From positions 80,928,687 to 80,992,686 of the forward strand of contig CM066732.1 of NCBI GenBank assembly GCA_033961575.1: a DNA stretch of 64,000 nt, in the 5' to 3' direction. This DNA is from Aselliscus stoliczkanus (lineage: Eukaryota; Chordata; Mammalia; Chiroptera; Hipposideridae). Made by a program: the position numbers and the translations under genes. Each line of letters opens with the position of its first letter. Position 1 is the first letter of the stretch. Below, piece by piece: positions 1-10,834 of this stretch. The notes beneath the pieces are model-generated. The model did not search any database. It was not told the DNA's origin and worked only from the letters and a program-made list of their open reading frames with translations.

Positions 1-1700
1 GGAAGGTGCCAACAGCCAGGAATGGGGATGAAAAATATGGATTTTATAGACTACGGATAACGGAAGCGATGATTATAGCCTCAAACATTCCATTACAGTC
101 AAAGAGGGCAGTCTCCCTCCTGTGACTGCCAGAAAAGGTAACAGCAACCAATTGCAGCCTTATGTTTGCACCACACAGGTGAAGCAAAATAGAGAAAGGA
201 AACCACTTGAAGGATTTAAGCTGTGGAAGGATGTCAAATACAGAGATGGCAGTGGGCTTGTTTCCTGGTAGTGCCTGGATCATGCTTCTCCAAGACCTTA
301 CCAACTAGCTCGGCTCTAGGCTTGCTTTTGACTTTGGAAGTTTGGGCAAAATTTAGTTTCTGTTATTGAGGTGGGGGAAACTAGCTACTTTTAAAAATAT
401 ATAATAGGAGTTATTTCAAAGGAATATACGTATATCCATTAATAGGATAAGTTCTACTAGATAGGTGATTCTTATAAAGCGAGAAAGCAGATGGTGGGTG
501 GGGGGTATACTACTTCTAAATGAGCTTTTTAAAAGTGGGAGAGTAAGAAATATGTCCAGTGGCAAATCATCCTTCATAAATAATACTATTTTGTTGGAAA
601 ATATAACTGACCCTGTGTCATATTTAAGCTCATCAAGCATGAAAGCATTTCTAAACACTAAGCCTTCTCATTATGGTATAGAAAGAAAACATGGTCCTGC
701 AGAGACATTTCTCAATGTTTACATGAGAAAAGAAAGGTGAATATTAAATCTAGTTAGGAAATTACAACAATTCTTTAAACACCTAAAAACTACTTCACCA
801 TTGTAAGAACATTAAATAGAATCTAAATGATCATTATGTATACAAATATATAAATGCCACAATAGAGGTGGCACATTTTTTCCTTAAACATGTTGCTTTA
901 AAAAAAAAAAGCATAAAAGGAAGGGAAATTAATATAAAACATTCTTTTAAAATTAAAATTTCTCAGTTCCGTGGTAACAATGTTTTATAAAGTTAAGCAG
1001 CAATCGCTTGTATGATTAAAGCAGTAATTATATGTATATTTAGATCATCAATATACAGTCCTCAATTTGTTTAACAGAAAACAGAAAACATCACATTTCC
1101 CTCATTTAATTCTGAGCTTTAACCTCCCCACTCCCCAATTATAAGCTCTATAATTTAGCCCCAATCCAAAATCCTGGTAGAAAATACTTGGGCGGCAGGG
1201 AATTAATTCAAAGGAGGTAAAAATATTAGCTGTGTAATATTTCAAAGGCAATCAAAGAATGACAGCACTGGTATTTGGAAGTGGAAAGTACCCAGAATTT
1301 TAGGCTTTTAAATGAAAAACTCTAAAAGAGAGAATGTAAACTTTAAAAACTATCCACAGGAGCTAAAGTGCCTTTTCTTTATTTTGACCTTTCTGCATCG
1401 TAAAGCACCAAGGTCAGATTCTGTATCTGCTAATTTGAACCCTTGTCACCTCTGAAATTTGGAAGGAACTGCTGCTCTGGGGTCTGGCCTCTTTGGATTC
1501 AGGAGTAAAGAGTATTCCAATACCATATTTTTGAGAAGATCATGTCAGGTAATTATGGAAAGTTCTTGACAATGCAGTTTATTTGAATACTGTTAAATTC
1601 ATGTTTGCTATTGATGCTCTTACATGAAGTTTCAGAATTTGCTTAAGTATAATCATTTACAGTTCAGGACAGCCCCATTATTTATTGAATGGGTGAAATT
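1..1700. other. Unassigned non-coding sequence
   Basis: AT-rich sequence without a recognisable gene, RNA or repeat family. The short open frames (up to about 90 codons) show no familiar domain and no codon structure that stands out. Sequence this featureless is typical of mammalian intergenic or intronic DNA; very old repeats could be present but are beyond recognition by eye. Confidence 0.6.
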
Positions 1701-1704
1701 GTCA

Positions 1705-1765
1705 ATATAGTATGATATGATATAATAAGATATTATATAATGTAATACAATATAACATAATGTAA
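1705..1765. repeat. AT-rich low-complexity tract
   Basis: A run of short, imperfect tatgata/tataata-type words, almost free of G and C. No function is implied. Confidence 0.6.
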
Positions 1766-1779
1766 CAACTAAGTTTAAA

Positions 1780-1925
1780 CCCAGAGGAAACTTAAAGATT
1801 TTAGAACACAACATAATCATGGCACACCTTAGGAAGTTGAGGCCCACAGATGTAAAGCATCTTGTCCAAAATCAGTTTTTTTCTTTTAACAACTAAGTTC
1901 CCAAAACTAGAACTTAAGTCACTTT
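1780..1925 (+). mobile_element. MIR SINE remnant
   Basis: The phrase gaagttgaggcccacagat followed by gcatcttgtccaaaatcag matches the form of the MIR 3' half (gaggcccagag...cttgcccaaggtcac). MIR is an ancient tRNA-derived SINE shared by all mammals; this copy is heavily diverged. Ends are approximate. Confidence 0.5.
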
Positions 1926-1929
1926 TCTT

Positions 1930-2495
1930 TCCCTCTCAGAATCATTCAGTGATTTCAAAGTTTGCCGTTCCATGGGACTTTGCTCATTCATGATACAATA
2001 CATTTTGTAGATCTATTTTCTCCTTGTAGTGGGGTTTATTGGCTTTCTAGACTGCTCTTCTCAGGAAACGAAGCTTGAGAAGAAGTAAACAAAAAAGAGA
2101 GATTGATTATTGTTTGTAGCTAAGTGAGAATCAATCTAAGGAATGCCATAGACTGAGAAGAAAACTTGGGAGAAAAGCACACAAAGTCAAGGGAGAGCTA
2201 ATTTTCCAGGACTTAGCAGCCTAGTTAGTCATTGCCCCTTAGTTTCTGAGAAAATGTAAAAGAAGGAAGAAACGATTAATTGCTATAATTTTAGGGATTT
2301 TTTTGTGCTTGGTTTACAGTATACCATCTGAATCTAAAATTGGCTCCAGTCAAACCCAGCTCAGAGAGATTTTAAAGATTTTTATAAGCCAAGATTACCT
2401 ATTCTCCCCCCAGTTTTACCCTACTCTCACTAAATATTAAGGGTAGAGTGTTGGTGGTAAGGAGATTTTAGATAACTTTGTAAGTATTGGCATAA
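1930..2495. other. Unassigned non-coding sequence
   Basis: No gene or clear repeat seen between a MIR remnant and an L2 3' end. Confidence 0.5.
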
Positions 2496-2499
2496 TAAG

Positions 2500-2575
2500 A
2501 CAACTAACACCTATAAGAGGGCCTGGAACATAGCTGGTACTAAATATATGTTTATGAATGAATGAGTGTATGTTT
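2500..2575 (+). mobile_element. L2 LINE 3'-end remnant
   Basis: Contains gcctggaacatagctggtac followed by tttatgaatgaatgag, the shape of the L2 3' terminus (gcctggcacatagtaggtgc...aatgaatga). L2 is an ancient, inactive LINE. Approximate ends. Confidence 0.55.
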
Positions 2576-2802
2576 ATCCCCATACAAACTAGAAGGAGAA
2601 GTTTCTGGTGCCATCATGTCTCTTTCGAAACCAATTTAACATCAGCTCCATGGGAGTGAATGAGAAGGGAGAAAGCTAGCAAGCTTTCTGACTGCTTGAA
2701 AAATAAGGGCTCTTATACTTTTTATTGCATTAAGATTCTCAACTAGGTGATATTCAGAGGATAATTAAATTATAGCAATTAGGCAATGGAAAACATGGAG
2801 GA

Positions 2803-2948
2803 GAATATATATATATGTATATATACATATATATAACATATTACATATACATATATACTCATATGTATATAATTTGTATTTATATACAAAAAGTTTTCTA
2901 TTATAAAATACATATAATGCAGATATGTAATATATAACATATGTAATA
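2803..2948. repeat. TA-rich simple repeat
   Basis: About 145 bp of tatata/catata words. Its right edge is the TA dinucleotide that flanks the mariner element starting at 2949, so it was probably the target for that TA-specific insertion. Confidence 0.75.
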
Positions 2949-3516
2949 CGAAGTCTGACAATTAGGTTTGCGAACTCATCCTAGAAAAAGTGCTACATTC
3001 CTCATTGCTGAATATCATTATGGTCACCTTTGAAGTGCTCCCCTTGGGAAGCTATGCACTGACCCCAGCACCTAGTCCACCCTTCAAAGCAATTTTGGAA
3101 TTCTTCCTGGAATGACCATCAGAGCTGCTGTCCTATTACCCTTGATGTCCTGAATGTCATAAAAATACCTTGCTTTCAATATTTCCTATTTCTTTGGGTA
3201 AAGAAGGAAGTCATTGGGGGCCAGATCAGGTGAGTAGGGAGGGTGTTCCAATACAGTTATTTGTTTACTGGGTAAAAGCTCCCTCACAGATAGTGCTGTG
3301 TGAGCTGGTGCATTGTTGTGATGCAAGAGCCATGAATTGTTGAGAAAAATTCAAGTCATCTAACTTCCTCATGCAGCCTTTTCAGCACTTCCAAATAGTA
3401 AACTTGATTAACTGTTTGTCCAGTTGGTACAAATTCATATGAATAATCCCTCTGATAGTAAAAAAGTTTAGCAACATCATTGCAACGAAGTTGGTGAACT
3501 TAATTGTCATACCTCA
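2949..3516 (-). mobile_element. Internally deleted mariner-type transposon
   Basis: Terminal inverted repeats of about 27 bp are visible: cgaagtctgacaattagg at the left and, read from the other strand, tgaggtatgacaattaag at the right. TA dinucleotides flank both ends (2947-2948 and 3517-3518), as expected for Tc1/mariner. The element is 568 bp, under half of the usual roughly 1.3 kb, and holds a C-terminal piece of transposase on the minus strand. It is a non-autonomous deletion copy. Confidence 0.85.
3186..3347 (-). pseudogene. Mariner transposase C-terminal fragment (dead)
   Basis: On the minus strand, codons below 3347 give a segment with WLLHHNNAPAHT and, further on, HPPYSPDLAPNDFLLYPK, both hallmark motifs of the mariner catalytic core. 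In the family the second catalytic Asp lies in HHDN; here it is Asn (3315-3317). The third Asp is intact (3210-3212) and exactly 34 residues away, the mariner DD34D spacing. The N-terminal DNA-binding half is missing and a stop follows at 3186-3188. It cannot encode an active enzyme. Confidence 0.85.
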
Positions 3517-3542
3517 TAGTATGAGTTATATATCATACATAC

Positions 3543-3672
3543 ACAGAGGGTGCCAAAAAAATGTATACACATTTTAAGAAAAGAAAATACTGTATTAAAA
3601 TTGTAAGACTCAATATATACTGATAACAAAAGATGAATATAAGTCATGTGTATACATTTTTTGACACACTGA
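3543..3672. mobile_element. Short inverted-repeat element (mariner-type MITE)
   Basis: About 130 bp with ends that are inverted copies: gccaaaaaaatgtatacaca at the left and tgtgtatacattttttgac at the right. There is no coding capacity. The length, long terminal inverted repeats and AT-rich target fit a mariner-derived MITE. It lies 26 bp from the mariner at 2949 but its ends differ, so it belongs to another family. Confidence 0.7.
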
Positions 3673-3879
3673 TATAAATTTATATATATATTGAGAGAGA
3701 TTCCAAAAAATTTGTTTTAAAGTATTTCAAATCCACAAAAAGATAGCCTCACTTTTCTATTATATGTACAGTCTGTTGATATTAATCTGTTTCTAAAAAT
3801 GATCTCTAACTATTTAACTTCTCCTTAAACTAATAATTTTAAGGGCTCATTTTAAAGTATTATCTTAATGGGCCAAAAA

Positions 3880-3935
3880 TAGATAGATGATAGATACAGA
3901 GTTAGATAGATAGATATTAGAGAGTTGGATAGATA
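3880..3935. repeat. GATA-type microsatellite, interrupted
   Basis: Repeated tagatagatagata units with interruptions. The surrounding 3680-4190 shows nothing else recognisable. Confidence 0.7.
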
Positions 3936-4194
3936 TTTTTTTTTCAGAGCTATTGACACAAGCATTGTAAAAGGAATTCTAGCATTGATTATAGAGGCTG
4001 AAATTATATTAGACAAATTAAACAATCTTCTAAAAGTTATCAGATACTTCCACATAGAGGACAGATGTCTTAGGATATGAAAAAGCTCTATGTTTTAATT
4101 ATTTGTCCTCAGTGATGGAAGATTGAGCTTAGTGTCTTTGGAGGAAATTTTCACAGAGAAAACAGATCCTTGATTACTAGCAAACAGATGCTTT

Positions 4195-4285
4195 TATTTG
4201 CATTAAACTTTATTCCATTTACTCATTAAGCAAATAGTTTTTGAGCCTCTACTATATGTTAGTCACTGCCTGGAGCTCTATAAAT
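4195..4285 (-). mobile_element. L2 LINE 3'-end remnant
   Basis: The text catttactcattaagcaaat then gcctctactatatgttag is a decayed reverse complement of the L2 3' end (cattcattcaacaaatattt...gcacctactatgtgccag). Approximate ends. Confidence 0.55.
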
Positions 4286-4396
4286 AAAGTTAAATATTTT
4301 AATTTTTAAAAATAACATTACAAATTTAGGGAATTTATTATTTATTTGGCCAGCCTTTCCCAGAGGGTAGCCATGTAATTGAAAAAGACTGTCTAG

Positions 4397-4518
4397 GGCC
4401 GGCCGAGTGGCGTGGTGGTTAAGCGCTGGCTTCGGAAGCGAGCGACCCCGGTTCGGGTCCCACTTATGAGGGCCAGTGACACTGCCCACAAAAAAAAAAA
4501 AAAAAGAAAAGAAAAAAT
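4397..4518 (+). mobile_element. Bat-type tRNA-derived SINE, short form
   Basis: Starts ggccggccgagtggc, has a Pol III A-box-like stretch (tggcgtggtgg) and B box (ggttcgggtcc), and ends after gacactgccc in an A-rich tail. A perfect 15-bp target-site duplication, aaaaagactgtctag, lies at 4382-4396 and 4519-4533, showing insertion by L1-type reverse transcription. The head resembles a tRNA but is not a functional tRNA gene. Confidence 0.93.
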
Positions 4519-5007
4519 AAAAAGACTGTCTAGGACTAGAGTGAAGATCATTTTGGAGATGCTAAGAGGTCTTTGAAGAGAAAATGGCTTATGGAAGGCG
4601 TCAGAGCTAACCACTGGGCCACTCTCTTTGGTTTCATCAGTCTTGTTTTCATTTTAAAAATAACAGTAACAATAATACTAACGCAGTAGGTTGAATCACA
4701 GTAATAACAACATAGAAGATTCTTAAATGGTAAAAGCTTTCAGAGGGTAAAGTGACACCATCAGTTAAGATAAAGGCTAAAGTCTGCAACAATAAATGTA
4801 ACTTGCTGATGCCTTGAAGTGACTTGCTTACAGGGGGCTTTCTTGTGGAAGTCACTTTGAGTAGGTTTCCATAAAGCAACAAAACTGAAAGGCAGAGTTG
4901 AATAATCCAGATGGATAGTTCCAGGCAGTGTCTTTTGATTCCTCCTTTGTGTTTTATACCTGAGAAAGAAAAGATGTAAGCAATCAATATTTAAAATCCA
5001 ATATTCT

Positions 5008-5009
<2 letters not shown>

Positions 5010-5049
<40 letters not shown>

Positions 5050-5070
5050 TCCCTCCCCCCCCACACACAT
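5010..5070. repeat. (CT)n microsatellite
   Basis: About 17 CT units followed by ccctccc and a short cacaca run. Read on the minus strand it gives a meaningless Arg-Glu repeat in an open frame. Confidence 0.95.
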
Positions 5071-5179
5071 ACAAGAAGAAAAAAAAAAAAGCCAAACCAA
5101 ACAAAGCAAAACAGAAAACACAAAGTAAATAGTAAATGACCCAGAATTCTTATTGTCTAGCTAAAACCTTAGTTGAAAT

Positions 5180-5293
5180 ATTTGGATTTAGGAGACAGTC
5201 ATCATGGTCGAAATTCTGACTTTCCCATTTATTAGTTATGTAATAATTTTCTCTGGTCCCTAGTTTCCTCATTTGTCTAAACAGGGATAATGA
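5180..5293 (+). mobile_element. MIR SINE, interrupted
   Basis: The phrase ctagtttcctcatttgtcta is the MIR core-to-tail motif (cctcagtttcctcatctgta). The MIR is broken by the SINE at 5294 and appears to continue at about 5427-5450. Confidence 0.6.
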
Positions 5294-5411
5294 GGGCCGG
5301 CCCAGTGGCGTGGTAGTTAAGCGCTGGCTTGGGAAGCCAGCGGCCCCGGTTCCAGTCCCACATTTGAGGGCCAGTAACACTGCCCTCAAAAAAGTAAATA
5401 AATAAATAAAT
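5294..5411 (+). mobile_element. Bat-type tRNA-derived SINE, short form
   Basis: Head gggccggcccagtggcg, B-box-like ggttccagtcc, then cactgccctc and an (AAAT)n tail. Imperfect 15-bp target-site duplication: aaacagggataatga at 5279-5293 and aaacagagctaatga at 5412-5426. Inserted into a MIR. Confidence 0.9.
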
Positions 5412-5463
5412 AAACAGAGCTAATGATATTAGTATTGTTTGCAAGAATAAAAAACAATGTACT

Positions 5464-5570
5464 GGACTGGCCGAGTGGTGCGGTGATTGAGCGCTGGCTT
5501 GGGGGATCAGCGGCCCCGGTTCGGGTCACACATGTGAGGGCTGGTGGCACTGCCCTCAAAAATAACCCAC
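5464..5570 (+). mobile_element. Bat-type tRNA-derived SINE, short form
   Basis: Head ggactggccgagtggtg, B box ggttcgggtca, ending ctgccctcaaaaataaccc. Target-site duplication aaaaacaatgtact lies at 5450-5463 and 5571-5584. Third copy within 1.2 kb. Confidence 0.9.
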
Positions 5571-5584
5571 AAAAACAATGTACT

Positions 5585-6180
5585 TAGAGAACTACACTCA
5601 GCGCCTGTTTCTACAAGCTATTATTACTTGACCAGAGGACTTACCTAATAAAACAAAAGGTATTCATCCAACTAATAATATTTTATCAGAGGAAATAGGG
5701 AAGACTCAGCAGAGCTAAGAGATTATTTTTTTGTGTGTTCATACACAGATATTAATTTATTAGCTAAAAACTATAGTATAATAAGTTAATAGCGTCTGGA
5801 CATTTAAAAATATGTGAAAACTCTTCATTTATTTGATTTCAAAGTTGACTCTTGTGTTGTTTTAAATTCATACTACTCTACTGCTTGTATTAATCATTTG
5901 GGCTTTTGAACAGTTTTAGAGAAAAGGATTTTATACAAGATTTGCATTTCACCCTTTAGATCTTTTTATTAATTTCAATTCATTTCAGAAAATGTCTAAC
6001 GTCTTTAATGAAGTACTATCTCCATTTATTAGTACACTATAATTTAGTGAACTTCAGCAGTTTAAAGTACAAGGATGACATAATCAATTATAATTGTTTT
6101 AGAAATGTTTTTGTCTTAATTTTTTTTAAAGAAAGCTCCAGAGTAATTATAGCACTTTTCATCAGCAAAATACCTTATAA
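5585..6180. other. Unassigned non-coding sequence
   Basis: AT-rich, no gene or repeat recognised. The 79-codon frame at 6008-6247 shows no known motif. Confidence 0.5.
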
Positions 6181-6184
6181 AAGT

Positions 6185-6350
6185 GAACTAATAGGAAAGG
6201 AGTGTTCTCTGGTGGTTCAACAAGAAATTGAGAGTTCAGAGACGTGAGTTATATTTCTGTCCCCTCTGTTGACTTCAGTGATTTTCAGATAACTCACCTA
6301 ACATATGCTCTTCTCTTTATATGTAATGTTTCTGCTTTAAATGAGATTGA
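6185..6350 (+). mobile_element. Probable MIR remnant
   Basis: A weak resemblance to the MIR core (gagttcagagacgtgagtta, then a decayed gtgaccttggg-like part). Low certainty. Confidence 0.35.
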
Positions 6351-6539
6351 AGTGCTTCTCAACTACTTCTGTTACATAGAATAATTAGATAATTCCCCTG
6401 CCTCATCTTTTCACCCTTGTCCTTTCTCTTTTTTTTTTGTTCAGTTTGTTTATCTTTCAGTATTTTACATGTGGGTGAGTAGGTGGTGGGACAGAGAATG
6501 CTGAATATTACTCTGAAATTAAGTTTCCTATTTGGAGAC

Positions 6540-6700
6540 AAAAGAACATGAGTTCAAATTCCGATTCTCCGTTTAATGAGCTGCATGGCATTGGGCATGT
6601 CACTTCGCTATTCTGAATTGTTTCCTTGCAATTATAGTTAGCGATATCTGCTTCTTAGGGTTTTTCTAAGAGGTAAATTAAATTATATTTGATATGCATT
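6540..6700 (+). mobile_element. MIR SINE remnant
   Basis: Order of motifs fits MIR: gagttcaaattccgattctc, then ggcattgggcatgtcacttc, then ttctaagaggtaaatt. The middle motif mirrors gaccttgggcaagtcactt of MIR. Confidence 0.7.
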
Positions 6701-6939
6701 GCTTCTCTTGGCCTAGGCTTCTGATTGGCTTCCTCATCTGGTAGAATCTCTACTGAAAACCATAAAAAATATTTCCAATCTTGCTTTTATAAAAGTCCAG
6801 TCTTTACAATGAACCATAAGCACTGAAATTTGTACCTATAATACCTCCCCTGCAAAAAAGAAAAAGGCAGATAGAAAGACAGACAGACATACAAGGCTTC
6901 TCCTTACATTTATGATCTCATTCCTTGATGATTTCTCTC

Positions 6940-7207
6940 TCTCACTAGTTGTATTTTAGTCACACTGGCATCCTTGCATTCTCTAATTTTACAGAATTAT
7001 TTCTGCCTCAGGACATTTGAACTTGTTCTTCCTTTGTCCTGGAAACTTCCTCCCCCAGATATCATGATGCTGTACCCTCTCACTTCCTTCAGGTTTTTGC
7101 TTAACCGTTATTACCTGAGTGAGTCCTTTCAGGACCATGCAATCACCCTTCCAATATTGCCTATCTATCTTGTTTACTTACCTTCTCTTCTGTCTCTCTT
7201 CTTTAAG
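6940..7207 (+). mobile_element. L2 LINE fragment (3' UTR part)
   Basis: Contains tctgcctcaggacatttgaa, ttgtcctggaaacttcctcc and ccttcaggtttttgcttaac, in the order of the L2 consensus. The element is interrupted by an LTR at 7208 and resumes after 7757. Confidence 0.75.
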
Positions 7208-7757
7208 TGATTATCTATTTTTGCATACTACATCAAATAAACATAGTGCTTAAAAAAACAGACATTTATTTTGTCACACTTTATATGGGTCAGTATTCCT
7301 GGCATAGCTTAGCTAGGTGCCTGTGGTTCAAAGTCTCTTGTGAGACTTCAGTGAAACGTATAGTTGTGGTTGTGGCCTTATCTGAAAGCGTTATTCACAG
7401 AAGAATACATTTCCAAGTTCACTCATGCAGTTGTTATCAGGATTTAGTTGCTTGTGGACTATCAGACCAAAGGTCTCACTCAGTTCTTTGCTGGCTGCTG
7501 GCCAGGGGCCCTCCTCAGTTTTGCTACATATACTTTCCTATAAAACAACTGACAACATTGCAACTGGCTTTCTTCAGAGAGAGCAAGCAAAAGAAAGAGA
7601 ATTCCAAGATGGAAGCCACATTATGTTTGTACCTAATCTCTGAAATGACACTTTTGCCATCTGGTAAAACGTAAGTCACTAGATTCAGCCCACATTCAAG
7701 AAAGTGAGTACCAGGAAGTGGGATCGTTACAGGCCATCATACAGGCTGTCGACCACA
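7208..7757 (-). mobile_element. MLT1-type MaLR solo LTR
   Basis: Read on the minus strand it starts tgtggtcgacagcctg and near its end carries gacaaaataaatgtctg, the layout of an MLT1-class LTR with polyadenylation signal. MaLRs are old LTR retrotransposons of mammals related to endogenous retroviruses. No internal genes are present. The left edge is uncertain by tens of bases. The 155-codon plus-strand frame across it is spurious. Confidence 0.65.
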
Positions 7758-7764
7758 CTGTGAT

Positions 7765-7865
7765 AGTAGGGAGTATGGTCCATTGTGTTCACTGTTATAT
7801 CCCAAGCATTTATAACAATGACTGGAGAATAGCATATTTTCCACATATATTTGTTGAAGACTGAA
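7765..7865 (+). mobile_element. L2 LINE 3' end (continuation)
   Basis: The words tgttatatcccaagcattta and atatatttgttgaagactga match the L2 3' terminus (gtatccccagcgcctag...atatttgttgaatgaatg). Probably the same L2 as at 6940, split by the LTR. Confidence 0.65.
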
Positions 7866-7869
7866 TCTA

Positions 7870-10015
7870 ATCCAGAATCTGCACATAGTTTGTATATAAT
7901 AAACGATTGCTATTATAATAAGTTCTTGAATATTATTTTTTAGTCATTCCTATTATTTCTTCAATAACTGCATTAGATTTGAAGTCACCAAATTAGACAA
8001 TAAGAAAGAGCACCTTAGTGTGCTTCCTCTAAAATTTTCATATCTTGGACACAATACAGCTCCTCTGGCTATCGAACATGCAAATAACAAGACCAGGAGG
8101 ACTACATGAAAATCTCTGAAACCAGTAGGGAAGAAAAGTAAAGGTTGATAATACCCATCAAATTATACTGTACAGCAGTTGTTGGAAAATGAGGTTCATG
8201 AAAAAATAAATGTTTGAAAATTACTGATTCTTTCCCGCTATACAACTGTTTCTATTATTATTTTTATTTCTGAAGAAGCCTGAATTGCTGTTAAGGCATA
8301 AGCACGCATTCCTAAAAGCTCTTTTCCTTTATGAAAGGAAGGTCTTGCCCGCATTTACTGGGGATGTTATGTCTTTTAATACCACTGAACTGAGATCTGG
8401 GGAAATCATCGGAATTAGAAATTAGCAGCAGAAGAACATCCATAGCAGAAAGAACATCTTGTTCCCATTTGAAACTAGGTGAGATTCAACTGAAGAAAAG
8501 TGTACACTGTGATGAGCTCAACAACATCTGTTTCTCTTGTTTTTAACTGTTCTTGTGAGTAAATGAATAAATGGCAGGTGCCGAAGAAGAAGGGGAATGC
8601 CACTAGCGCTTTCTGACTGGGGATGGGACGTTGTCCTGCCTTTAATGGCAACTGTGTAATGACAGAAAGCCCAGATGCTCATCAGGCTGGCTTAGGAGAA
8701 GGTGGCAGAAGCCCACAGGCACAAGCACCCATCCCACATGTGAGAGATATCCTGGGTGTGCTGTACGGTAGTGGGCCCTGACGGGGACCTGAGAAGTCAG
8801 ACCTACAGTGGTTTCTGTGTGATGGTTCTGATGAAATAGGAAAACAATCACTTTTCTGCACTTTCACTTTGGTTCCCCTTTGCTCTTTGTAGCTATGATC
8901 TCAGGTTCATAATCTGGTAGGTTTTTATTTATGTCATTCCAGAAAATGAGGTAATTGTATGTTCAAGAACGGACACATCTACCTTTTCAATTATTCTGGA
9001 ATTGAGTCTACTAAAAGACCATGTTATCAATAGAGCAGATAAAGGTCTAATGTTTATGCCCAAATTAGAAGGGTGCAACAACCAGGTGTCCACAATTGTA
9101 CACTTACTTTTCTGGGATCACTGAGTAAGTGGAGTCAACTGAACAAAAATGCCTCCACCCCAGTATTAACTTGGCCTCTCTGGCAGCTTGAAAGGGGTGG
9201 GGACTTACCTTCTGTAACCCAGATGGAGAGAGATAGGGAGGTTGGAGCCCCCTTTACTTCCTCTGTGACCTTTATGCTGCAAGAGAGGCAGGGAGTGTTT
9301 CTCAAATATGCCTTCTTCTGGAGAGACAAAAGCCTTGAGGAGATTGTGACTTTACTTAGAATGATACAGTTTATTAACACCAGAACTGTAATTTTAAACA
9401 AGCAACAGGAAGTGGAGAAAAAATATTTCAATGGTCATATCAGGAATAAAAATACACTATTCTTTATCAGGCCTGAGGTTATAAAGGTGACATATTTTCT
9501 TTGATACTATGTAGAAGTTAAACTGCTGAGTGTCTAAAGGGAGAACACTTATTCTCTCAGCAAACAATTGAAATATTAGATCATTTTAATTCTATTAAAA
9601 TTACTCCTGTGTTACCTGCAATAGCATTTGTGTGGCAGGGATGAAATTCGAGAAAGTATAAGTGCATGAGCATTGCAGGCTTTAAATTAGAATTGAAAAA
9701 CAGGAACCCTGATGAGCCATTCCTTTTAGAATCGATTCTAGCTTTATTTAATTTAGAATTCAAAGATTTGCAAAGGAATGAGACAAATATGGTTAGGCTA
9801 GAGGTAGCAAAAAAAGTGTAAAAACAGTCAGCAAAAATATGCTAAATAAAAGCTGTTATTTACATTAGCACTTAACAGAGTAAACACAAAAAAAGATTGT
9901 TTTACTAATAAAGACAAAGGTAACAATGCAGTACTAACAATTCAGGTTTTTAAAACTGTATTTCAATCATTTAGGAGGCATTAATGAAATCTGCTGTTAA
10001 ACCAAATATAAACAA
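7870..10015. other. Unassigned non-coding sequence
   Basis: About 2.1 kb without a recognisable repeat or gene. The plus-strand 143-codon frame at 9073-9504 is the longest here; its translation has no familiar motif and I do not call it a gene. The 8580-8870 part is somewhat richer in GC than its surroundings. Confidence 0.5.
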
Positions 10016-10019
10016 CTGT

Positions 10020-10180
10020 GAAAGCAAAGAGGCAGTGTTGTCTAATGGAGAGAGAGAGAGCATTGAACTAGAAATGCCTGGCCTTGAAAATGATGTTCAC
10101 AAGGACCTCTGACACTCCATAAGACCTTATTTCTCAATGCCACTGTTATCTCATCTGGAAGAAAGAGCCCATGCAAATCT
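10020..10180 (+). mobile_element. MIR SINE
   Basis: Begins aaagaggcagtgttgtctaa with tggagagag, then gcattgaactagaaatgcct, then ttatctcatctggaagaaa, following the MIR consensus from its 5' end through the core. One of the better preserved MIRs here. Confidence 0.75.
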
Positions 10181-10184
10181 TAAT

Positions 10185-10830
10185 TATATTTTACTCTTAA
10201 ATATACTATGTGATGTATTGGTTCAGATTCAGATATGCACAACCTTGCAAAACTTTATCTAAATACTTTATACGAATTTAATTAGTCCTGCTACTCTTTC
10301 TTCAAAAGACAACACCAGGGAGGATCCACCATATTAAACAAATCAAAGTCAAGTTGCTGTTTGTGGAACTGAGGTATGTGCAGAATCCTATCCCCCTCTC
10401 ACTTACCTACCCTTGTCTGTTCCACTCTCGCTGTTAACTAAAGGGAGTCCAATAATCCCACAGCTCTGTCCGTCATAGTTTAAAAACACTACTCTTCATG
10501 ATGCTAACAGCTATACATTTGTAATGATTCAAATATATAACTTTTTTCTTCCCTTTTCGTTCAGCTTTTCCATGTATACAGTTTTAATGGAATGATCGTT
10601 TTAAAGCACATTTAATTATAAAAGGCATTGTACAGATTTAAGCTTCAATAGCCCCACTTTTTCCTTCTCAATCAAAAGGTAAACACAAAACAAAATTACT
10701 GAATCTTGAATTCAGTCTGTTTCAGTGTGTTGGGTAAGACCAATTAATAAACATTTCTAGACAAGCATTCCTATTTTTAAAGAACTCAATTCCAAGGAAG
10801 ACCAAGTGACAGCATAAAGCTGCCCACACT
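10185..10830. other. Unassigned non-coding sequence
   Basis: Nothing recognisable. Confidence 0.5.
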
Positions 10831-10834
10831 AATA

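Noticed and set aside
4761..5123. 120-codon minus-strand frame with an Arg-Glu repeat
   Set aside because: The repeat is a (CT)n microsatellite read in frame.
7207..7674. 155-codon plus-strand frame
   Set aside because: It lies over an MLT1-type LTR in the opposite orientation.
9073..9504. 143-codon plus-strand frame
   Set aside because: No recognisable motif, no splice or promoter context; consistent with chance.
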